Shown here piece by piece: positions 57,820 through 64,000 of a stretch of DNA of 64,000 nt (its first letter is position 1; every line of letters begins with the position of its first letter). Source of the DNA: Pirellulales bacterium (lineage in GTDB: Bacteria; Planctomycetota; Planctomycetia; Pirellulales; JACPPG01); NCBI GenBank assembly GCA_036490175.1, contig DASXEJ010000153.1, positions 31,513-95,512 of the forward strand, given 5' to 3'. Position numbers and translations under genes: made by a program. A model generated the notes under the pieces. That model was not told the origin of the DNA and did not search any database. It worked only from the letters and a program-made list of their open reading frames with translations.

Positions 57820-59061
57820 ATGCGCAATAGGCCGGCAACCAGGCGACAGTTCCTGAAGCGATCCACGTTCGCAGCGGGTGGGCTGTTTTTGGCCGCGCCC
57901 GTCGGTGCGTCGCGACTGGCGATGGCTGCCGAAACAAGCCGCACGGCCGCCAACGTCATCACCGGTAAAGACCCACGCTTGATCGTGCATAGCGCAGAAC
58001 CCGCCGAGTTAGAGACGCCGCTTGCTCTGTTGCGCGAGCACAGCATTACGCCCGATGCACTGTTGTTCGTACGCAACAACCAGTCTTTGAGCGGGGCGAT
58101 GAATCTCCTTCCGCTTGAAGCCGGGGGTTGGCCGGTCGAAATCACGGGGCTCGTCGAACGGCCAGGTTCGATCAATGTCAGCCAGCTGAGCCAGATGCAG
58201 CAAATCGAACAAGAACTCGTGCTGCAATGTTCGGGAAATGGGCGAGCAATGTTCTCGGCGGCGGCTCCGGCCAAGGGGGCACAGTGGCAGTGCGGCGCCA
58301 TGGGCAACGTGCGCTTTGGCGGCGTGCCGCTGGTCAAGGTGCTGGATCGGTTGGGGCTGAAAATCGATCCCCGGGCACGCTTCGTCACAGCCGAGGGGCG
58401 TGACGCGCCAGCCAAGGCAGGCGATCCTGATTTCGAGCATAGTATTCCGCTGGAGGATGCGCTGTCCCGTTCCTTTGTGGCGTTAACAATGAATGGCGCG
58501 CCGATTCCTGCGGCACATGGAGGGCCGGTCCGTTTGGTGACACCGGGCTACTACGCCACGATGAATGTCAAATGGCTCGGCCGGTTGCGCTTCGAGGAGA
58601 CAGAGACAGCGAACTACCACCAGGTGCGTCGATATCGCACGCCCAGAGAGCCGATTCCCGTTGGTAGTGAATTCACGTACGGCTTGCAGAACAGTGAGCC
58701 CAATTGGCGAATGCGAACCAAGAGTGTCATCTTCGCGCCGCTCGAGGGGGAGCGCGTGGCCGCGGGCGACGTCGACATTCGTGGGGTTGCCTGGAACGAC
58801 GGCGCTACACCCATCGAAACCGTGCTTGTTTCGACCGGAAATGACATGGCCTGGCGGCCAGCCAGAATCGTAACTGCCGGCGGACCGTACGCATGGCAAC
58901 ACTGGAGTCTGTCGTTGGATTTGCAGCCGGGAGAATATCGGCTGTCGGCTCGCGCGGTCGACGCGTTGGGACGCACGCAGCCGCTATCTCCGGCAGCTCA
59001 TTGGAACCCTGCCGGTTATGCGTTCAACGGCGTGCATAGCGTCAAAGTTATCGTGCGCTAG
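57820..59061 (+). CDS. Molybdopterin-dependent oxidoreductase of the sulfite oxidase family, exported
   Basis: The protein has 413 residues and a twin-arginine leader (TRRQFLKRSTFAAGGLFLAA). The molybdopterin-binding domain has LLFVRNNQSLSGAMNLLPLE, WPVEITGLVERPGSINVSQL and QELVLQCSGNGRAMFS with the invariant molybdenum-ligating Cys in CSGNGR. WQCGAMGNVRFGGVPLVKVL and HGGPVRLVTPGYYATMNVKW follow. The C-terminal dimerisation domain contains IRGVAWNDGATPIETVLVST. This combination resembles SoxC/SorA-like sulfite dehydrogenases of the periplasm, which oxidise sulfite to sulfate. No cytochrome partner lies beside it. It is 19 bp behind the DUF1501 gene. Confidence 0.88.
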   Translation: MRNRPATRRQFLKRSTFAAGGLFLAAPVGASRLAMAAETSRTAANVITGKDPRLIVHSAEPAELETPLALLREHSITPDALLFVRNNQSLSGAMNLLPLEAGGWPVEITGLVERPGSINVSQLSQMQQIEQELVLQCSGNGRAMFSAAAPAKGAQWQCGAMGNVRFGGVPLVKVLDRLGLKIDPRARFVTAEGRDAPAKAGDPDFEHSIPLEDALSRSFVALTMNGAPIPAAHGGPVRLVTPGYYATMNVKWLGRLRFEETETANYHQVRRYRTPREPIPVGSEFTYGLQNSEPNWRMRTKSVIFAPLEGERVAAGDVDIRGVAWNDGATPIETVLVSTGNDMAWRPARIVTAGGPYAWQHWSLSLDLQPGEYRLSARAVDALGRTQPLSPAAHWNPAGYAFNGVHSVKVIVR

Positions 59062-59160
59062 AATACGTTGCGCCAAAAAATCGCGTCGGAGCCAGGGAAT
59101 GGACGACTGTTCGACCTCGGGCGTGGTGTCGTCGTAGCGAAACCGCAAACGAGCATTTTC

Positions 59161-60393
59161 ATGTCGCGGCATACGGCCTTCGTGATCGTTTCCAGCGTGA
59201 TTCTGACGATGGTTGCCTCGGCGCGGGCCGACGAGCCGTTGACGGCTGCTGTGCCGGATCCGTCTTGGGATGCGGTGTTCGATCGCGCCGACGGTTGGAT
59301 CGGCGGTGACGCCATCTACACGACGCCGCTGCCCCCTGGCGACGTTCTATGGCTGTTCGCGGATTCTTACATCGGACGGGTGCGCGACGGGCGCCGTCAG
59401 CCGGGCACGCGCATGGTGAATAATGCGCTCGCCAGGCATGCCATTTCAAAGACGGTGGGGCCGCCGGATCCGCAGATGGTGCGTTTTCAGTGGGGGTCGA
59501 CTCCCGATGATGCGAAGCCCAAGGCCTGGATTGAACCTGATCCTGCGCTGCGGCCGGCGGGTCAGCCAGGCGCAGAAGAGTGGTATTGGGTGGCCGACGG
59601 AATCGTGGCCCCGCGGGCGACGGGGGGAGATCGTTTGGTTCTGTTCTTGTGGCTGATCGCGCGCACCGGAAACGAAGTGATGGGATTCCGTGCCGCCGGC
59701 AACTCGCTGGCGATCGTCGACAATCCTGCCGTCGATTGGTCGAACTGGCGCCCCAAGCAATTTGCGATTACGCATGCAATACCCGCGCCGGTTGTGGATA
59801 CACGTCGCAAGCCAGAGATTGTCTGGGGATCCGAAGTCGTGCGAAGCACCGAGCCCGGGAGCGAGAACGCGCTGCTCGTATTCGGCTATCGCCAACCACA
59901 ACAGGGGGCAACGCAGCTCGTGCTCGCGCGGGTCTCTGCCGAAGCGATTGAGCAGATGGATCAATGGCAATTTCGGACTGCAGACCACTGGTCCGCAAAC
60001 ACCAACAATCTCGCTTCACTTGCCGAGGGGCTAACCACTGAGTTCTCTGTCACTCGGATGGGCCGAGGGGATCAGCCGCTTTGGGTACTCGTACAAAGCG
60101 AGCCCTGGTTTGGGACGAAGATCCTTGTCCGGACCGCGCGCTCGGCCTATGGTCCCTGGTCGTCGCCCAAGCCGATCTACCAGGTCCCGGACATTCAGCC
60201 GGCCAAGAAGCACTTCACCTATGCAGCCAAGGCGCATCCCGAGTTGAGCCGTGCGGGCGAATTGCTCGTAAGCTACGTCGTGAATTCGTTCGACTTTGGC
60301 GAGTCGTCGACGAATGCATCGATCTATCGCCCGCGCTTCGTGCGCGTGCCCGCAAGTGTCCTGCCCGAGCCACCGGCCGAAGTTCGCAATTAA
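59161..60393 (+). CDS. Exported beta-propeller protein, glycoside-hydrolase-like (DUF4185/DUF5005 type)
   Basis: The protein has 410 residues. The ATG at 59161 starts a signal peptide (SRHTAFVIVSSVILTMVASA). The mature chain resembles five-bladed beta-propeller glycosidase-like domains: GWIGGDAIYTTPLPPGDVLW, LFADSYIGRVRDG, MVRFQWGSTPDDAKPKAWIE, WYWVADGIVAPRATGGDRLV and LVLFLWLIARTGNEV. The DxxY/W-rich loops are typical of that fold, and acidic residues that could be catalytic are present, but I cannot point to a proven triad. The C-terminal QSEPWFGTKILVRTARSAYG repeats the blade pattern. It is 99 bp downstream of the molybdoenzyme. Exact family name uncertain. Confidence 0.7.
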   Translation: MSRHTAFVIVSSVILTMVASARADEPLTAAVPDPSWDAVFDRADGWIGGDAIYTTPLPPGDVLWLFADSYIGRVRDGRRQPGTRMVNNALARHAISKTVGPPDPQMVRFQWGSTPDDAKPKAWIEPDPALRPAGQPGAEEWYWVADGIVAPRATGGDRLVLFLWLIARTGNEVMGFRAAGNSLAIVDNPAVDWSNWRPKQFAITHAIPAPVVDTRRKPEIVWGSEVVRSTEPGSENALLVFGYRQPQQGATQLVLARVSAEAIEQMDQWQFRTADHWSANTNNLASLAEGLTTEFSVTRMGRGDQPLWVLVQSEPWFGTKILVRTARSAYGPWSSPKPIYQVPDIQPAKKHFTYAAKAHPELSRAGELLVSYVVNSFDFGESSTNASIYRPRFVRVPASVLPEPPAEVRN

Positions 60394-60416
60394 TCGAGCG
60401 TTAGCAGGCTAGAACG

Positions 60417-60683
60417 TTAGTACTTGGCCGGCTCGGGAGTCGCGGACGGTTCAGGCGGGGCCGTGGCCTTTTCACCGCCGGCCGGGTTATCGCTCGGTTG
60501 TTCTTGCGCGTCCAGTATGTCGGCGCCTGGCAGGTCCGCGGCGTTGGTAATAATGTGTCCCAACTCCTCGCGGCTTGCGCCAGGACCGCAGCCGGCCACC
60601 ATCAGCGCGGTAAGAACGAAGGCCCCGCCATACCATCGCAAGCGGGTGTAGGGTCGTCCGCTCTGGTGAATGATTCTGGCCAT
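60417..60683 (-). CDS. Small putative lipoprotein
   Basis: The protein has 88 residues. The ATG at 60683 gives a lipoprotein leader: a basic N-terminus, then WYGGAFVLTALMVAGC with the lipobox Cys near residue 35. The mature segment is short and acidic (SREELGHIITNAADLPGADI), followed by a Pro/Ala-rich end. No family recognised. Its stop codon faces that of the beta-propeller gene, 23 bp away. A longer frame upstream of 60683 is judged unlikely. Confidence 0.6.
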   Translation of the reverse strand: MARIIHQSGRPYTRLRWYGGAFVLTALMVAGCGPGASREELGHIITNAADLPGADILDAQEQPSDNPAGGEKATAPPEPSATPEPAKY

Positions 60684-60882
60684 GGTGCGCGACTGTCCCC
60701 CCATGATACTTGAACCCAGTGGACGGATTTTCCAGCATTTCATCGAGCGGCGGGCCCGAATTAGCCCTGCCAGCACGATCGACTTGCCGATCTGAGTATG
60801 CATCTTTTCAGCCCGGCAGGTCCATGATAACCTAAGCGATTCTTAATCAGAATCGAATCGCGTCCTTCCTGGGAGTTACGGC

Positions 60883-60981
60883 ATGGCCAAGCCACATCGC
60901 CAACTGAAAAAAGCCAATCATGGGGCCCGCCCCGCCAATAGCAAGGCACGCCGCCTGAAGCGGAAGCATATTCGCACCTAG
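60883..60981 (+). CDS. Very small basic protein of 32 residues
   Basis: The peptide begins MAKPHRQLKKANHGARPANS and closes KARRLKRKHIRT. GGGAG lies 8 bases before the ATG at 60883 and TAG ends it at 60981. Thirteen of 32 residues are Arg or Lys, with four His. Short, basic proteins of this pattern are expected to bind RNA or ribosomes, but I cannot name a family. It lies in a gap that would otherwise be about 490 bases empty. The strong ribosome-binding site and ordered composition support it as a real gene; the evidence is suggestive. Confidence 0.6.
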   Translation: MAKPHRQLKKANHGARPANSKARRLKRKHIRT

Positions 60982-61173
60982 TTCGCGTCTGCCAACTGGG
61001 TACACGTCTCGCCACCCAGCGGCAGATTTGCGCGCCTGGGGGCAGTCGGGGCAGCGCGCGCCAGAGGAATTTCGTCTATTTTCTGGCGTCGATAAGCGGC
61101 GTTGCAACTGGTTCATGCCAGTCACCTCTCGGGCGTCTGACTATCGATTGGTCTTAACATCGAGGAACGGACC

Positions 61174-61695
61174 ATGGCCAATAAGGGCCTGATTCTCGAT
61201 TTTTCTGCCTACGATTTAGACAATTGCCTGGCAAACATTGACGAGATCCGCCGTTGGAATCCTCAGCGGTTTGAAATGGAGCAATTGACCGCGATCGTCT
61301 ACGACGATCCGGTTCGTCAGATTTGCGTCGGTTATCGTGATTACGGTCCTGACGAGTTTTGGATCCGTGGTCACATGCCCGGTCGGCCCGTCTTGCCGGG
61401 CATTCTGATGTGCGAGGCGGCGGCGCAATTGTGCAATTACTTCGCGCAGAAGCACGGGTTGATGGATGCCGAGATCCTGGGATTTGGCGGGCTCGACGCG
61501 GTGCGCTTTCGTGAAATGGTGACGCCTGGCGACCGCCTGGTCATCGTCTCGGAACTGGTCAAGGTTCGTCGCGCCGCCATGTTGGTGTCTCGATTTCAAG
61601 GCTTTGTGCGCCAGTCGATGGTGTGCGAGGGGGAAATTCGCGGCGTGCCTCTGCCCATTCCGCGGCCGTCGAACGCGCAACGTTCCGCAAGCTAA
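61174..61695 (+). CDS. 3-hydroxyacyl-ACP dehydratase FabZ-like hot-dog protein
   Basis: This 173-residue cytoplasmic protein has AGGAAC before the ATG at 61174. The hot-dog core is CVGYRDYGPDEFWIRGHMPG, then RPVLPGILMCEAAAQLCNYF with the catalytic-type His (in GHMPG) and Glu (in CEAAAQ) of FabZ, although HFPG is replaced by HMPG. LDAVRFREMVTPGDRLVIVS and RRAAMLVSRFQGFVRQSMVC follow, fitting the second half. The N-terminal 30 residues (NCLANIDEIRRWNPQRFEME) extend beyond standard FabZ. In fatty acid synthesis FabZ dehydrates 3-hydroxyacyl-ACP; this copy may serve another lipid pathway. It is 18 bp upstream of the rhomboid gene. Confidence 0.85.
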   Translation: MANKGLILDFSAYDLDNCLANIDEIRRWNPQRFEMEQLTAIVYDDPVRQICVGYRDYGPDEFWIRGHMPGRPVLPGILMCEAAAQLCNYFAQKHGLMDAEILGFGGLDAVRFREMVTPGDRLVIVSELVKVRRAAMLVSRFQGFVRQSMVCEGEIRGVPLPIPRPSNAQRSAS

Positions 61696-61713
61696 GGCGA
61701 TTGCGCGGCGACG

Positions 61714-62523
61714 ATGATTTTTCCCTTTCGCGACAACGTGCCAGCCCACCGAACGCCGTTCGTCACCTATCTGATCGTCATCACCAACGTGGTGGCCCTG
61801 GTCTGGCTGACACGCCTGCCGCCGCTGGCTCAGAACGCCGCGGCCTACAAATACGGTTTCATTCCTCTGCGGATCGCCCAGTTGTCGGTCCCACAGGCGC
61901 TGCCGCTACAGGTTCCCGTGCCGGCGCAGCCTGGTTTTCCGCCGCGCGTGATGCTGGTCAACTTGCAGCCCGACCGCGGCCAGATCTACGCCACGCTGAT
62001 CACCGCCATGTTCATGCATGGCGGCTGGATTCATTTAATCGGCAATATGTGGTTCTTATGGATTTTCGGCGACAATGTGGAGGATCGCCTGGGGCATTTT
62101 GGATATGCCGTGCTGTATCTGGTCGGTGGTATTCTGGCCAGCCTGGCACATTGGTTCATGCAACCGGAGAGTACCTTACCGGTCATTGGCGCCAGCGGTG
62201 CCGTGGCGGCGGTGCTGGGCGCCTATGTGGTCACCTGGCCGTTTGCAAGGATTCATTCGCTGGTCTTTCTGGTTGTGTTCTTTACGGTGCTGGAATTGCC
62301 CGCGCTGGTTGTGTTGGGCTTTTGGTTTTTGCAGCAGTTGATTGCGGCCCGGGCGATCGAAAATCGTCTGGCGACCGAGGGGGTCGCCTGGTGGGCGCAC
62401 GTAGGGGGATACTTGGCCGGCATGGTGCTGATGCAAGTGCTGACCTTCGGCAGCACGCCACCGGCACACCCCGACGATGACTACCCCGGAGACACTCTAG
62501 AGGACGACAAGCAGGTCACTTGA
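61714..62523 (+). CDS. Rhomboid family intramembrane serine protease
   Basis: This 269-residue protein has six or seven membrane helices. VTYLIVITNVVALVWLTRL opens the first, and a long loop follows. HGGWIHLIGNMWFLWIFGDN gives the family's HxxxN pattern. LPVIGASGAVAAVLGAYVVT holds the catalytic Ser in GASGA and VAWWAHVGGYLAGMVLMQVL the catalytic His. Rhomboids cut transmembrane segments of other proteins; the substrate is unknown. It lies 18 bp behind the FabZ-like gene and 7 bp before trmB, so the three are likely to be co-transcribed. The ATG at 61714 has no obvious Shine-Dalgarno sequence. Confidence 0.92.
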   Translation: MIFPFRDNVPAHRTPFVTYLIVITNVVALVWLTRLPPLAQNAAAYKYGFIPLRIAQLSVPQALPLQVPVPAQPGFPPRVMLVNLQPDRGQIYATLITAMFMHGGWIHLIGNMWFLWIFGDNVEDRLGHFGYAVLYLVGGILASLAHWFMQPESTLPVIGASGAVAAVLGAYVVTWPFARIHSLVFLVVFFTVLELPALVVLGFWFLQQLIAARAIENRLATEGVAWWAHVGGYLAGMVLMQVLTFGSTPPAHPDDDYPGDTLEDDKQVT

Positions 62524-62530
62524 AACGAAC

Positions 62531-63181
62531 ATGGCACGACAAGCACTGAGAAAAATCGATCCCGCGTTTGACTACTCGTCCTGGTTGCTGTCGATCGAAC
62601 AATTGCCGGCACCGTGGATCGACACGGCACTATTCGCACAGGCGAGGCCGCTGGAGGTCGAGCTTGGCAGTGGCAAGGGGCTGTTTCTGTCGGCTGCCGC
62701 GCAAGCTTGGACGGAGCGCAACTTTCTGGGCCTGGAGATGGCGCAGAAATACGCGCACTTCGCTGCGGCCCGTCTGGCCCGTGCGCAACTTGCCAACGCG
62801 CGGATGGTGCAGGGCGACGGATTGCGGGTATTTCACGAGTACCTGCCCAGCGATGCGCTGGCGGCAGTCCACGTCTACTTTCCGGACCCCTGGTGGAAGG
62901 CACGGCACAAGAAACGCCGAGTTATGAACGAGCACCTACTGCGCGACGTCGAGCGGACACTCGTGCCCGGCGGAACGTTGCATTTTTGGACGGACGTGGA
63001 AGAGTATTTCCATTCCGCCATCGAGACTTTGCACGCCAGCACCCGACTGGTCGGCCCGTTCGAAGTGGCCGAGCAGAACCCGACGCATGATTTGGATTAT
63101 CGAACGCACTTCGAGCGTCGCACGCGGTTACATGGCCAGCCCGTCTATCGCGCAGAGTTTCGCAAGGCCGCGGCTACATAG
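62531..63181 (+). CDS. trmB: tRNA (guanine-N7-)-methyltransferase TrmB
   Basis: This 216-residue S-adenosylmethionine-dependent enzyme makes m7G46 in the variable loop of tRNAs. The SAM-binding region is PLEVELGSGKGLFLSAAAQA (near residues 37-56), then RNFLGLEMAQKYAHFAAARL and ALAAVHVYFPDPWWKARHKK, in which FPDPWWKxRHxKRR is diagnostic. The C-terminal HFWTDVEEYFHSAIETLHAS and a closing THFERRTRLHGQPVYRAEF complete the family pattern. The ATG at 62531 is 7 bp after the rhomboid stop. The rhomboid-trmB arrangement suggests a single transcript. Confidence 0.95.
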   Translation: MARQALRKIDPAFDYSSWLLSIEQLPAPWIDTALFAQARPLEVELGSGKGLFLSAAAQAWTERNFLGLEMAQKYAHFAAARLARAQLANARMVQGDGLRVFHEYLPSDALAAVHVYFPDPWWKARHKKRRVMNEHLLRDVERTLVPGGTLHFWTDVEEYFHSAIETLHASTRLVGPFEVAEQNPTHDLDYRTHFERRTRLHGQPVYRAEFRKAAAT

Positions 63182-63409
63182 AGCGCGTGGTTTGCGGAGA
63201 GCATTCTCCCAGGGCCTTCCCTGATTACGGATGTCTAGGGCGGTCGGTGATCGCCCGGCGTTCGGCACAGCTAGCAGGGCTTGCGCGCGTCAAAAAATGG
63301 CATGCTGCCGGAATCCGCCTCCGTGCTACACTTCGCCACCGTTCAACCGCCGGCGCAGGTAATGTGCCGAGCGGTCTCAAATCGTTCGAAAACATTCCAG
63401 TCACACGGC

Positions 63410-64000
63410 ATGAATCGCGCACCCGACATTCTGTCCGCCTGGATGGCGGTGTTTGTGGCCGGACTTCTCTTGGTAGCGCCGGACCGCGCTACGGGCGTGG
63501 ATGCGGCGACCGGGACGGAACAGACGTTGTCGGACCTCGTGCGCCGCACGATCTTAGAGAACTTGCCGCGCGAGTTCGCAGGCGAGAATGACTGGGGCCA
63601 GCAAAAGGAAGTCGCCAGCGGACTGAAATTTCAAACCGGCGGCGGCCGGCTACGCATCTCGAAGCGCACCAAAGAAGTCAATGATGGACTTTGGACTAAC
63701 TATCGCGTGACGCTAGTCGATCCGACGCAGAATCTTCGTATTCAGATCGCGCAGTTCCGCCGGTTAGGGCCGGGCCGCATTGCCTTCCAGCTATTTCTCT
63801 CTGCTCGCCTTGGCGGTGAAGCGCGCTACGAACGCTGGCGGCGAGGGATCAAGATGCTGAATTTCAAAGTTGATGCCGAGAGCACGGTCGAGGCGGCGCT
63901 GGATTGCGAGGTTGGCTTTCGACTTGTACCGGGGCAAATTTGGCGAGACCTGGTCGTCGAACCAAAGGTCAATGGCGTGAAGCTTTCTCTGGTCGATATC
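63410..64000 (+). CDS. Secreted protein of unknown function, 3' end outside window
   Basis: The frame is open from the ATG at 63410 to the last base, giving 197 codons. A signal peptide (SAWMAVFVAGLLLVAPDRAT, cut near residue 30) leads into an alpha/beta region with LSDLVRRTILENLPREFAGE and NDWGQQKEVASGLKFQTGGG, then many strands (LWTNYRVTLVDPTQNLRIQI, RRLGPGRIAFQLFLSARLGG). W, R and E are frequent. I do not recognise the family and no catalytic motif is evident. It is a candidate envelope protein of the planctomycete type; the end is missing, so no more can be said. Gap of 228 bp after trmB. Confidence 0.75.
   Translation, partial: MNRAPDILSAWMAVFVAGLLLVAPDRATGVDAATGTEQTLSDLVRRTILENLPREFAGENDWGQQKEVASGLKFQTGGGRLRISKRTKEVNDGLWTNYRVTLVDPTQNLRIQIAQFRRLGPGRIAFQLFLSARLGGEARYERWRRGIKMLNFKVDAESTVEAALDCEVGFRLVPGQIWRDLVVEPKVNGVKLSLVDI

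Noticed and set aside
61623..62480. 285-codon frame over the rhomboid gene
   Set aside because: The other frame contains the full rhomboid motifs (GASGA, HVGGYLAG), so this is a shadow.

Overview
The window is GC-rich, densely coded chromosomal DNA from a member of the Planctomycetota, most likely order Pirellulales. The basis is gene content: three DUF1501 genes, two DUF1549/DUF1553 (PSD1-type) genes, a DUF1559 prepilin-like protein, a PVC-type haem-binding CxxCH protein, a PEP-CTERM protein, four Gfo/Idh/MocA proteins (three with twin-arginine leaders) and several small proteins of planctomycete type. I see no rRNA, tRNA, CRISPR array, transposase, integrase or prophage gene. The first gene (feoB) and the last gene (secreted protein from 63410) run off the window.

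Layout: 1-1249 is the end of an iron(II) uptake locus (feoB and a FeoB-associated Cys-rich membrane peptide). 1369-6937 holds a DUF1573 protein, a secreted thioredoxin-NHL protein and a DUF1559 protein. 7169-8401 is nagA. 8597-18080 is a minus-strand run of exported proteins: SBP56, polysaccharide deacetylase, cysteine hydrolase, a large haem-binding protein, a PEP-CTERM protein and a Gfo/Idh/MocA oxidoreductase. 18230-24398 is mostly housekeeping: hemQ, two small unknown genes, proC, a lipoprotein, a GNAT acetyltransferase, surE, csrA and a NUDIX hydrolase. 24452-30487 mixes an oxidoreductase, TPR protein, SGNH hydrolase, esterase, EEP-family nuclease/phosphatase and thioredoxin-like protein. 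30546-36268 contains a Na/Pi-cotransporter-like gene broken by an in-frame TAG, an RND/MMPL transporter and a short uvrC. 36569-41909 has a hemerythrin-like protein, an unpaired DUF1501 gene, a small secreted protein, argS and rsfS. 42028-46559 and 54414-57801 are two DUF1549/1553 plus DUF1501 pairs, one on each strand, with overlapping ends. 49633-51928 is a BlaI/BlaR1-like pair. 61174-63181 is a tight run of a FabZ-like gene, a rhomboid gene and trmB.

The best candidate for an undescribed system is the overlapping pair at 49633-51928. A BlaI/MecI-type repressor is followed by an M56 (BlaR1-like) membrane metalloprotease. The external sensor position of that protease carries a polysaccharide-export (Wza/Poly_export-like) module instead of a penicillin-binding domain. 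Other points of note are the amber codon splitting the Na/Pi cotransporter, a UvrC without its C-terminal helix-hairpin-helix region, a 32-residue basic peptide gene at 60883, a possibly leaderless nagA, a dispersed palindrome at 7039 and 15490, and a large charged insertion in ArgRS.

Much of the window serves the cell envelope: many exported proteins carry twin-arginine leaders, and polysaccharide- and amino-sugar-related enzymes, c-type haem proteins and several membrane proteases are present. All functional calls come from reading the translations and from knowledge of the families. No database search was run.
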